Shown piece after piece: positions 57,379 to 64,000 of a stretch of 64,000 nt of DNA. Every line of letters starts with the position of its first letter. Within the stretch, counting starts at the first letter, position 1. The position numbers and the translations under genes were made by a program. The stretch is from Pseudomonas gingeri (lineage in GTDB: Bacteria; Pseudomonadota; Gammaproteobacteria; Pseudomonadales; Pseudomonadaceae). A model generated the notes under the pieces. That model was not told where the DNA came from, made no database searches, and worked only from the letters and a program-made list of their open reading frames with translations. The stretch covers positions 310,001-374,000 of the forward strand of contig NZ_JACAOS010000015.1 of the NCBI RefSeq assembly GCF_013386165.1. The letters run 5' to 3'.

Positions 57379-57641
57379 AGGATCCTTGGGCTTGCGGGTG
57401 CGCGGCCGGGTGCGGCCAGATCAATCAAAACGAGTATCATAGCCGATGCGATCAATCAGCTGACAGAGGCGCGCCCAATAACGGTGGCTATTAATAGCCC
57501 CCGGATGAAAAAACCGCCTCGAAATTCCCGCGCCTCACGCTAAACTGCGCAACCTGGTGGATTGATGCCAGATCGGTTCGGGCCCGCGGGTGCTACTCGC
57601 AGCGCTCCGAAGCCCACGAATTCCTTCAAAGAGTAGCCAAG
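57379..57641. other. Divergent intergenic region glnS / ppiB
   Basis: 263 bp with starts on both sides. It contains an AT-richer stretch near 57425-57500 suited to promoters of both genes. No gene, repeat or strong hairpin was recognised. Confidence 0.4.
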
Positions 57642-58145
57642 ATGACCCAAGTCAAACTGACCACCAACCACGGCGAAATCGTCCTGGAACTGAACGCCGA
57701 GAAAGCCCCGCTCACCGTGGCCAACTTCATTGAGTACGTCAACGCCGGCCACTACGAAAACACCGTTTTCCACCGTGTGATCGGTAACTTCATGATCCAG
57801 GGCGGTGGTTTCGAGCCTGGCATGAAAGAAAAGAAAGACAAGCGCCCAAGCATCCAGAACGAAGCCGACAACGGCCTGCCGAACGAGAAATACAGCGTCG
57901 CCATGGCCCGTACCATGGAGCCGCATTCGGCCTCCGCGCAATTCTTCATCAACGTGACCGACAACAGCTTCCTGAACCACAGCGCCAAGACCGTCCAGGG
58001 TTGGGGCTACGCGGTATTCGCCAAAGTGGTTTCCGGCACTGAAGTGGTCGACAAGATCAAAGGCGTGGCCACCACCATGAAAGGCGGCCACCAGGACGTA
58101 CCGGCAGAAGACGTGATCATCGAGAAAGCCGAGATCGTTGAGTGA
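57642..58145 (+). CDS. ppiB: Cytoplasmic cyclophilin-type peptidyl-prolyl isomerase
   Basis: 167 aa, no signal peptide, so the cytosolic cyclophilin. Catalytic core [14 protein letters not shown] (R-F-Q region) near 45-58, [18 protein letters not shown] near 87-104, and [18 protein letters not shown] near 122. It accelerates cis-trans proline isomerisation. The stop overlaps lpxH by 4 bp (GTGA), so the two are translationally coupled. Confidence 0.96.
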   Translation: MTQVKLTTNHGEIVLELNAEKAPLTVANFIEYVNAGHYENTVFHRVIGNFMIQGGGFEPGMKEKKDKRPSIQNEADNGLPNEKYSVAMARTMEPHSASAQFFINVTDNSFLNHSAKTVQGWGYAVFAKVVSGTEVVDKIKGVATTMKGGHQDVPAEDVIIEKAEIVE

Positions 58146-58888
58146 TACTGCTGATTTCAGATTTGCATCTGGAAGAGGAGCGCCCGGACATCACCCGGGC
58201 GTTTCTGGATTTCCTCGCCGGGCGCGCCCGTTCGGCACAAGCGCTGTACATCCTGGGCGATTTTTTCGAAGTCTGGATCGGCGACGATGCCATGACCCCC
58301 TTTCAACGCTCGATCTGCGCCGCGTTGCGCGCATTGAGCGACAGTGGCACGCAGATCTTCCTGATGCACGGCAATCGCGACTTCCTGCTGGGCAAAGCCT
58401 TCTGCAAAGCGGCCGGGGCTACTCTGCTCAAGGACCCGAGCGTGGTGCGGATCAATGACGAGCCCGTGCTGTTGATGCACGGCGACAGCCTGTGCACACG
58501 GGACGAGGCCTATATGCGCCTGCGTCGTTATCTGCGCAACCCCATCACCCTGTTTATCCTCCGGCACCTGCCGCTGCGCACCCGCCACAAGCTGGCGCGC
58601 AAACTGCGCAGTGAGAGCCGCGCGCAGACGCGCATGAAAGCCAATGACATCGTTGACGTGACGCCCCGGGAAGTCGAGCAGGTCATGCAGCAGCATGGCG
58701 TGCAGACCCTGATCCATGGCCACACCCATCGACCGGCCATTCACAAGTTGCAGCTCGGCGAGCAAGCGGCGAAACGGATTGTGCTGGGCGACTGGGACCG
58801 CCAGGGCTGGGCCTTGCAGGTGGATGAACAGGGTTTCCAACTGGCGGCGTTTGATTTTACCCCGTCGCCAGCCCTGCCCCAGGCCTGA
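58142..58888 (+). CDS. lpxH: UDP-2,3-diacylglucosamine diphosphatase
   Basis: 248 aa. Lipid A pathway: hydrolyses UDP-2,3-diacylglucosamine to lipid X and UMP at the inner membrane face. Calcineurin-like metal motifs: [11 protein letters not shown] (D7, H9), [13 protein letters not shown] (D40), GNRDFLLG (N78, R79, D80), [10 protein letters not shown] (H114, D116) and HGHTHRPA (H194, H196). Start is GTG 58142, inside the ppiB stop. The pairing with ppiB is common in pseudomonads. Confidence 0.96.
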   Translation: MILLISDLHLEEERPDITRAFLDFLAGRARSAQALYILGDFFEVWIGDDAMTPFQRSICAALRALSDSGTQIFLMHGNRDFLLGKAFCKAAGATLLKDPSVVRINDEPVLLMHGDSLCTRDEAYMRLRRYLRNPITLFILRHLPLRTRHKLARKLRSESRAQTRMKANDIVDVTPREVEQVMQQHGVQTLIHGHTHRPAIHKLQLGEQAAKRIVLGDWDRQGWALQVDEQGFQLAAFDFTPSPALPQA

Positions 58889-58891
58889 TAC

Positions 58892-58918
58892 CAACCCCAC
58901 CCGGACAGGTGGGGGTTG
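58892..58918. terminator. Hairpin between convergent lpxH and emrB-like genes
   Basis: CAACCCCACC (58892-58901) and GGTGGGGGTTG (58908-58918), one-base bulge, loop of about 6. Lies exactly between two convergent stops. No T-run on either strand, so termination efficiency is uncertain. Confidence 0.55.
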
Positions 58919-58919
58919 A

Positions 58920-60449
58920 TCAATGTCCGGCAGCCGCCGGTCCGGCCTTCGCCGCGAACGGTGGCTTGGCCAGCCACACCAGCAACATCAAGCCCATGAA
59001 GCCCCAACCCAGCAGCGTGAAGTAATCCACGGTCGAGAGCATGTACGCCTGGCTGGTGAGCACCTGATCCAGCTGGGCATAAGCCCGGCTGCCCGCGCCA
59101 CCCAGCGTGCTCAGGGTATCGCGCGTCGCCGGGTCGAAGGTGGTGATGCTTTCACTCAGGTAAGCATGGTGCTGGTCCGCCCGGCGAATCCAGATCCAGG
59201 TGGTCAGCGAAGCGGCGAAACTGCCCCCCAGCGTACGCAGGAAAGTCGCCAGGCCGGCACCGTCGGCGATCTGGCTGGGCGGCAGGTCCGACATCAGGAT
59301 GCTCAAGGTCGGCATGAAGAACAGTGCCACACCGATACCCATGAACAGCTGCACCATGGCGATATGCTGGAAGTCCACTTCATTGGTGAAACCGGCGCGC
59401 ATAAAGCAACTCAGACCGATCGCAAGGAACGCCAACCCGGCGAGCAACCTCAGGTCGACCTTGTTGGCGTATTTACCGACAAACGGCGACATCAGCACCG
59501 GCAGGATCCCGATGGGCGCTACCGCGAGGCCGGCCCAGGTCGCGGTGTAGCCCATCTGGGTCTGCAACCATTGCGGCAGGATCAGGTTGATGCCGAAGAA
59601 CCCGGCATAACCGAGGACCAGCACAATGGTCCCGATCCTGAAGTTGCGGTAGGCGAACAGGCGCAGATTGACCACCGGGTGTTTGTCTGTCATCTCCCAG
59701 ATCACGAACACCGAGAGGGCAATCGCCGAGATCACCGCGCCGATCACAATGAAGTTCGACTCGAACCAGTCCAGGTCATTGCCTTTGTCGAGAATCACCT
59801 GCAAGGCGCCCACGCCAATGATCAAGGTCAGCAAACCGACGTAGTCCATCGGCTGGCGACTGATCACCACCGGCCGGGCCTTGAGTTGCTGGCGGACCAC
59901 CATGGCGGCGAACACACCGATGGGCACGTTGATAAAGAAGATCCACGGCCAACTGTAACTGTCGGTAATCCAGCCGCCGAGAATCGGCCCGGCAATGGGC
60001 GCGACCACCGTGACCATCGCCAGCAGTGCCAGGGCCATACCGCGCTTGGCCGGCGGATAGACCGCGATCAGCAAGGTCTGGGTCATGGGATACAGCGGCC
60101 CGGCCACCATCCCTTGCAGCACGCGAAAGCCTACCAACTCAGGCATCGACGTGGAGATACCGCAGAGGAACGACGCCAGCACGAACAGGATCGTCGCCCA
60201 GATAAACAGCTTCACCTCACCGAAACGCCGGCTCAGCCAGCCGGTCAGCGGCAAGGCGATGGCGTTGCTCACGGCAAAGGAGGTAATGACCCAGGTGCCC
60301 TGCTCCGAACTCACCCCCAGGTTGCCGGAAATGGTCGGCAAGGCCACGTTGGCAATGGTGGTGTCGAGCACCTGCATGAAGGTCGCCAGCGACAGGCCGA
60401 TGGTGCTGAGCAACAGGCTGGGCGGGGTGAAAGATGCGTTCGAGCTCAT
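58920..60449 (-). CDS. DHA2-family MFS multidrug efflux permease (EmrB-like)
   Basis: 509 aa, 14 predicted transmembrane helices as in EmrB/QacA. Motif C-like LGGWITDSYSWPWIFFINVP near 158-178 and the N-terminal DTTIANVALPTISGNLG (D29 region), typical of the family. The start is ATG 60449. Third gene after the NodT-type channel and EmrA-type adaptor, together a tripartite pump exporting hydrophobic drugs or phenolics with proton motive force. Confidence 0.94.
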   Translation of the reverse strand: MSSNASFTPPSLLLSTIGLSLATFMQVLDTTIANVALPTISGNLGVSSEQGTWVITSFAVSNAIALPLTGWLSRRFGEVKLFIWATILFVLASFLCGISTSMPELVGFRVLQGMVAGPLYPMTQTLLIAVYPPAKRGMALALLAMVTVVAPIAGPILGGWITDSYSWPWIFFINVPIGVFAAMVVRQQLKARPVVISRQPMDYVGLLTLIIGVGALQVILDKGNDLDWFESNFIVIGAVISAIALSVFVIWEMTDKHPVVNLRLFAYRNFRIGTIVLVLGYAGFFGINLILPQWLQTQMGYTATWAGLAVAPIGILPVLMSPFVGKYANKVDLRLLAGLAFLAIGLSCFMRAGFTNEVDFQHIAMVQLFMGIGVALFFMPTLSILMSDLPPSQIADGAGLATFLRTLGGSFAASLTTWIWIRRADQHHAYLSESITTFDPATRDTLSTLGGAGSRAYAQLDQVLTSQAYMLSTVDYFTLLGWGFMGLMLLVWLAKPPFAAKAGPAAAGH

Positions 60450-60509
60450 CGCGAATCCTTGAAAACGAGGCAGGTGCCGCGACGCTGGGGTCGCGGCTGG
60501 ATTGGCGAC

Positions 60510-61706
60510 TCAGCGTTGCGCGGTTTTCGCCGCGGTGGCGCTGTTTTCATGAATCAGACGGGTAATCTCGGCATCGGCGTCGGCCAGTTGCTGACCGTAC
60601 ACATCGGTGCTGAACGAAGCTTTCTGTGGCGGCTGTTGGGCCAGCACCGGACCGCTCTGGTCATGCAGATTGACCTCGACCTGGGTCGACAGGCCGACCC
60701 GCAGCGGATGCTTGGCCAACTCTTCGGCATTGACGTGAATTCGCACCGGCACCCGCTGGACAATCTTGATCCAGTTGCCGGTGGCGTTCTGCGCCGGCAG
60801 CAAGGCAAAGGCACTGCCGGTACCGGCGCCGAGGCTGTCGATGGTGCCACTGTATTTCACCGCGCTGCCGTACAGGTCGGCCTCGATGTCCACGGGCTGG
60901 CCGATACGCATATCACGCAGCTGGGTTTCCTTGAAGTTGGCGTCGATCCACAGTTGATCCAGGGGAATCACCGCCATCAGTGCGGTACCCGGCTGAACCC
61001 GCTGGCCCAGTTGCACGGTGCGCTTGGCAACGTAGCCCGTGACCGGCGCGATCAGGGTGGTCCGCGCATTGGCCAGATAAGCCTGGCGCAGTTGCGCGGC
61101 CGCGGCTTTGACATCCGGGTGATTGGACACCACGGTGTCGTCCACCAGGGCGCTGCTGCTGTTGAGTTGATGCTGGACGTTGCTCATCGCGCTCTCGGCG
61201 GAGGTCAGGTCGTCACGGGCATGGGACAGTTCTTCCTGGGAAATCGCGCCACCGGCCGCCAGGTTCTTGCGGCGGGTAAGGTTTTCCTGGGCCTTCTGTA
61301 CCGCCGCCTTCTGTTCGGCGACCTGGGCGCGCATGCCGTCGACATTGCTGTACAGGCCACGGACCTGGCGCACGGCCTTGGCCAGGTTGGCCTCGGCGCT
61401 TTGCAGACCGATCTTGGCGTCGCTCGGGTCGAAGTTCACCAGCACCTGGCCGGCGTGCACCAGGTCACCATCGTCGGCACCGATGCTGACCACGGTGCCG
61501 GTTGCCAGCGGCGTGACTTCCACCACGTTGCCGTTGACATAGGCGTCGTCAGTGCTTTCGCTCCAACGCCCGTAGACTTCGTGCCAACCCCAGACACCCA
61601 GGCCGCCGAGAATCACCAGCAGGGTGAGGCCGGTCAGCATGACTTTGCGCTTGCGCGAATTGCCAGCATCCTGGGTTGTTGCAGTCGTGTTCGTTTCAGT
61701 GGCCAT
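60510..61706 (-). CDS. EmrA/HlyD-type membrane-fusion adaptor
   Basis: 398 aa. One N-terminal transmembrane helix (VMLTGLTLLVILGGLGVWGW, about 23-42), a lipoyl half-motif (NVVEVTPLATGTVVSIGADDGDLV, part), a long coiled-coil hairpin at about 95-210, and a beta-barrel domain. It bridges the MFS pump and outer-membrane channel. It lies 60 bp before the emrB-like gene and 15 bp after the channel gene. Confidence 0.94.
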   Translation of the reverse strand: MATETNTTATTQDAGNSRKRKVMLTGLTLLVILGGLGVWGWHEVYGRWSESTDDAYVNGNVVEVTPLATGTVVSIGADDGDLVHAGQVLVNFDPSDAKIGLQSAEANLAKAVRQVRGLYSNVDGMRAQVAEQKAAVQKAQENLTRRKNLAAGGAISQEELSHARDDLTSAESAMSNVQHQLNSSSALVDDTVVSNHPDVKAAAAQLRQAYLANARTTLIAPVTGYVAKRTVQLGQRVQPGTALMAVIPLDQLWIDANFKETQLRDMRIGQPVDIEADLYGSAVKYSGTIDSLGAGTGSAFALLPAQNATGNWIKIVQRVPVRIHVNAEELAKHPLRVGLSTQVEVNLHDQSGPVLAQQPPQKASFSTDVYGQQLADADAEITRLIHENSATAAKTAQR

Positions 61707-61721
61707 GGCAGGTACCTTGAA

Positions 61722-63191
61722 TTAATAAGTCTGAGCCGAAGGGCTGGGGCTGTTCGCGGCGATGTTGTCAGCCTGGAAACCACCGCCCAGGGCCTGCATC
61801 AGCTGGATGGAGAAATCGATCTGCTGGGCATTCAGGTCCGCCAACTGGCGCTGGGCCTGCAACAGGGTCTGCTCGATGGTGAGCACGTCCAGGTAGTTGC
61901 CGATGCCGGCGCCGTAGCGCTGAAGCACGGTGTTGTAGGAATCCTGGGCGATATCCGCGGCATGTTGCTGGGCCACGATCTGCTGGCCGAGGGCATGCAA
62001 CTGCTGGAGGGTGTCACTGACATCGCCCAGGGCCTGGACCAGGCTCTTGTTGTACTGCGCCACCGCCAGGTCGTAATCGGCGTCCTTGGCGTCGAGGCCG
62101 GCGCGCAAGCGGCCGCCGTCGAAGATCGGCAGCGAGACGGTCGGGGCAATGCTGAAGAAGCGACTGGCGGAGCCGAACATCGCGTCGCCCAGCAGCGACT
62201 CACCGCCGGCGGCGGCACTCAGGTTGAGGTTGGGGTAGAAGCGCGTCTTGCCAGCAGCAATGTCCTTGCTCGCGGCCTCGACACGCCAGCGCGCAGCCAC
62301 CAGGTCTGGACGCCGTCCCAGCAGTTCCGCCGGCAGTACCGAGGGCAAGGCCACGGCGCTCGGCTGGAGAATCTTCGGCCGGGCGATTTCATTGCCGCGA
62401 TCCGGCCCCTTGCCCAGCAACACGGCCAGGGCGACCTTGGCGCTTTGCAGTTTTTTCCCGGCGTCGATCACCTGCTCTTCGGCACTGGCGTCCAGGCTTT
62501 CGGTCTGCTGGTACTGATAGTGACTGTCGATCCCGGAACTCAGCCGTCGCTTGCCCAGGTCCAGCAATTTTTGCGTCCGCTGCCGGTCATCGTTGGCCAG
62601 GTCATAGACGATGTGCGCCTGCCCCAGGTCGCTGTAGGCCCGCGCCACATCAGCGGCCAGGGTCAACTGTGCGGCCTGGCGGTCGACTTCGGCGGCACGT
62701 GCCTGGCCCAGCGCGGCTTCCCAGGCATCACGTTGGCCGCCCCAGAGATCGAAGCTGTAGTTGAAGGTGGCACCCACCTTGCGAGAAGTCTCGAGAAGCC
62801 CGCCGCGACCGGTGGGGTCCTGGTCCCGCGGCAGGCGCGCCCGGGTAACACCCGCGCTGGCATCGAGGGTCGGCAAACGCGCCGCGTCGGCGGCAGAGGC
62901 CGCTGCGCTGGCCTGGTGCGCGCGCGCGCTGGCGACCTGCATATCAGGACTGTCGCGCAGGGCTTCGCGGATCAGGCTATCGAGTTGCGGATCGCCAAGG
63001 CTTTTCCACCAGTCGTTTTTCGGCCAGGCCGCCGGCGACAGGGTTACGCCCTTGAGGGATTGTGCGGCCTTGAGGTTTTTCGCATCGAGACTGACACCTT
63101 CGGTGTGCAGGCCGCTGTAGCTGGCGCAACCGGCCAGGACCATCGACAGGAACACCAGGCTGAAGCCGGTACGCAGGGTTTTACTGCTCAT
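61722..63191 (-). CDS. Outer-membrane efflux channel lipoprotein, NodT family
   Basis: 489 aa. Lipobox VLAGC places the lipidated cysteine at residue 22. OMF (TolC-like) repeats follow with two structural halves (DSPDMQVASARAHQ near 80; AKDADYDLAVAQYNKSLVQALGDV near 375, shown in part). ATG 63191 (MSSKTLRTGF) is taken as start; the frame has a GTG 3 codons earlier. The first 11 bp overlap the marR 3' end. Outer component of the efflux system. Confidence 0.92.
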   Translation of the reverse strand: MSSKTLRTGFSLVFLSMVLAGCASYSGLHTEGVSLDAKNLKAAQSLKGVTLSPAAWPKNDWWKSLGDPQLDSLIREALRDSPDMQVASARAHQASAAASAADAARLPTLDASAGVTRARLPRDQDPTGRGGLLETSRKVGATFNYSFDLWGGQRDAWEAALGQARAAEVDRQAAQLTLAADVARAYSDLGQAHIVYDLANDDRQRTQKLLDLGKRRLSSGIDSHYQYQQTESLDASAEEQVIDAGKKLQSAKVALAVLLGKGPDRGNEIARPKILQPSAVALPSVLPAELLGRRPDLVAARWRVEAASKDIAAGKTRFYPNLNLSAAAGGESLLGDAMFGSASRFFSIAPTVSLPIFDGGRLRAGLDAKDADYDLAVAQYNKSLVQALGDVSDTLQQLHALGQQIVAQQHAADIAQDSYNTVLQRYGAGIGNYLDVLTIEQTLLQAQRQLADLNAQQIDFSIQLMQALGGGFQADNIAANSPSPSAQTY

Positions 63192-63663
63192 TTTTTTCAC
63201 CCACCCGCAGCACGGTGATCGAGTCCCCGGCCGCCAGCAAAATTTTCTTCAGAATGTCTTCCAGGGTCCGCAGCTCTTGCGGGCTGACAGCCCCCGCCAG
63301 CTCGTTCATCGCATCGGCACCGATTTCCGGCAAACGATCAGCGAGAACCTGCCCCTGCGCCGTAAGCACCAGTTGCACCTGACGCCGATCACCCTCCGAA
63401 CGCCGACGGGCGAGCAGGTCTTTCTGCTCCAGGCGATCGAGCATGCGGGTCATGGAACCGCTGTCCAGGGACAGATGGCGGCACAGCTCGGCCGGGGTAT
63501 CGACGCCGTACTGGGCCATGATGATCAGCACCTTGAACTGCGCGGCCGTGATGCCGTACGGCACCATATGGGTGTCGATGATCCGGTCCTTGAGCAACGC
63601 GGCACGACCCAGAAGCAAGCCGAGATGGCAGTTGTGAAAGTCGTCCGGGGTGAAATGCTTCAT
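63181..63663 (-). CDS. MarR-family regulator of the efflux operon
   Basis: 160 aa. Winged helix-turn-helix at about 50-110 (DTPAELCRHLSLDSGSMTRMLDRLEQKDLLAR), with the wing at RRSEGDRRQVQLVLT. The gene is the first in the operon (marR, channel, adaptor, permease). Two copies of a 12-bp palindrome lie between its promoter and ATG, which fits autorepression relieved by pump substrates. The stop lies inside the start region of the channel gene. Confidence 0.93.
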   Translation of the reverse strand: MKHFTPDDFHNCHLGLLLGRAALLKDRIIDTHMVPYGITAAQFKVLIIMAQYGVDTPAELCRHLSLDSGSMTRMLDRLEQKDLLARRRSEGDRRQVQLVLTAQGQVLADRLPEIGADAMNELAGAVSPQELRTLEDILKKILLAAGDSITVLRVGEKNEQ

Positions 63664-63677
63664 AAGGCCACCAAAAG

Positions 63678-63719
63678 CTGCTTAGGCAGGGAGTTGGTGC
63701 GATCTTACTGCTTAGGCAG
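63678..63719 (-). promoter_or_regulatory. Two MarR-type operators
   Basis: CTGCTTAGGCAG occurs at 63678-63689 and again at 63708-63719 in the same orientation, 30 bp apart (about three helical turns). Each is a CTGC-N4-GCAG dyad. The first lies between the -10 box and the ATG, the second fills most of the -35/-10 spacer. Binding by the adjacent MarR protein is inferred. Confidence 0.7.
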
Positions 63720-63729
63720 CTAATGTCAA
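63702..63729 (-). promoter_or_regulatory. Sigma70 promoter of the marR-efflux operon
   Basis: Minus strand TTGACA (63729-63724), 16 bp, TAAGAT (63707-63702). The -35 is consensus. The upstream operator lies wholly within the spacer, so repressor and polymerase must compete. Confidence 0.75.
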
Positions 63730-63865
63730 AGCATTAGTTAGCAAGCTTTTTATTTAGCCGATAAAAGGCAGCAGGTCTAATAGATAACTCTAGACACACC
63801 TTTGAATTCGATGTCTGATAGCAAGACGGCTAGGCTTCCCTGACATACCTGACAAGGAGTCACAG

Positions 63866-64000
63866 GTGAAAAGCAGGGATTTGATCGCCGAACTGGAGGC
63901 CGCCGGGTGGATGCTGCAACGAATCAGGGGCAGTCATCATGTGTTTGTCCACCCCATCAGCCCCCACTCGATCCCCGTGCCGCATCCGAAGAAGGATCTG
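63866..64000 (+). CDS. hicA: HicA-family mRNA interferase toxin, cut by the window end
   Basis: 45 codons visible, 3' end outside the window. Sequence begins VKSRDLIAELEAAGWMLQRI and contains the HicA hallmark GSHH (catalytic His in RGSHHVFVHP) and PVPHPKKDL. Start GTG 63866 has AAGGAG 6 bp upstream. HicA toxins degrade mRNA and are paired with a HicB antitoxin, usually directly downstream; that partner would lie just beyond the window. Diverges from the marR operon by about 200 bp. Confidence 0.85.
   Translation, partial: MKSRDLIAELEAAGWMLQRIRGSHHVFVHPISPHSIPVPHPKKDL

Noticed and set aside
58923..63218. A 1431-codon open frame on the plus strand
   Set aside because: It runs antisense through the whole emrB/emrA/channel operon; those genes have clear families. 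The long frame results from GC-rich codon bias. Its composition (Gln/His/Arg/Gly-rich) is typical of antisense shadows.

Overview
The window looks like a chromosomal segment of a Pseudomonas, most likely of the P. fluorescens group. Coding DNA is GC-rich throughout. The order tig-clpP-clpX-lon-hupB-ppiD, the neighbouring tRNA cluster Arg-His-Leu-His and folD, the dnaQ-rnhA-methyltransferase-gloB-mltD block, and three REP doublets with GAGC.GCTTGC cores all fit this genus. The species call is inferred from content; no search was run.

Layout. 1-3.1 kb: an ECF sigma/anti-sigma pair facing a membrane-anchored catalase-like protein and a cytochrome b561; both divergent promoters carry the same bipartite motif at the same spacing. 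3.1-10.9 kb: an IclR regulator facing a polyamine-type ABC transporter, a three-part (2Fe-2S/FAD/FAD) amine or D-amino-acid dehydrogenase and a periplasmic binding protein, which together form a catabolic operon of unknown substrate. 10.9-18.1 kb (minus): a Csu-type (archaic) chaperone-usher pilus with five small pilin-like proteins, chaperone, usher and tip protein. 18.3-23.7 kb: a ZapE-type ATPase, a leucine-rich-repeat protein kinase, a YebC-family protein and an orphan VgrG with an unusual C-terminus. 23.7-26.8 kb: LysR regulator and phnW/phnX, for 2-aminoethylphosphonate breakdown. 26.8-31.2 kb: small accessory genes (DUF2855, TetR, FMN reductase, a small unknown protein, LysR, GNAT).

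31.3-35.8 kb: housekeeping block dnaQ, rnhA, methyltransferase, gloB, mltD. 36-43.4 kb: a Yej-type peptide ABC transporter with two tandem binding proteins. 43.4-52 kb (minus): the protein-quality-control block tig, clpP, clpX, lon, hupB, ppiD; between hupB and ppiD lies what reads as a decayed tRNA-Asp. 52.5-53.1 kb: four tRNAs, with tRNA-His and its 3' hairpin duplicated almost perfectly. 53.3-58.9 kb: folD, cysS, glnS, ppiB, lpxH. 58.9-63.7 kb: an EmrAB/NodT-type tripartite efflux operon headed by a MarR regulator whose operator-like palindrome fills the spacer of its own promoter. The window ends inside a hicA toxin gene.

No insertion sequence, prophage, CRISPR array or riboswitch was seen. 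The least ordinary items are the LRR kinase, the orphan VgrG with a non-spike C-terminus, the twin ECF promoters, the MarR operator arrangement and the tRNA-Asp relic. I did not find a clearly new multi-gene defence or signalling system. Many start codons were moved from the longest frame to a better-supported site, as stated in each entry.
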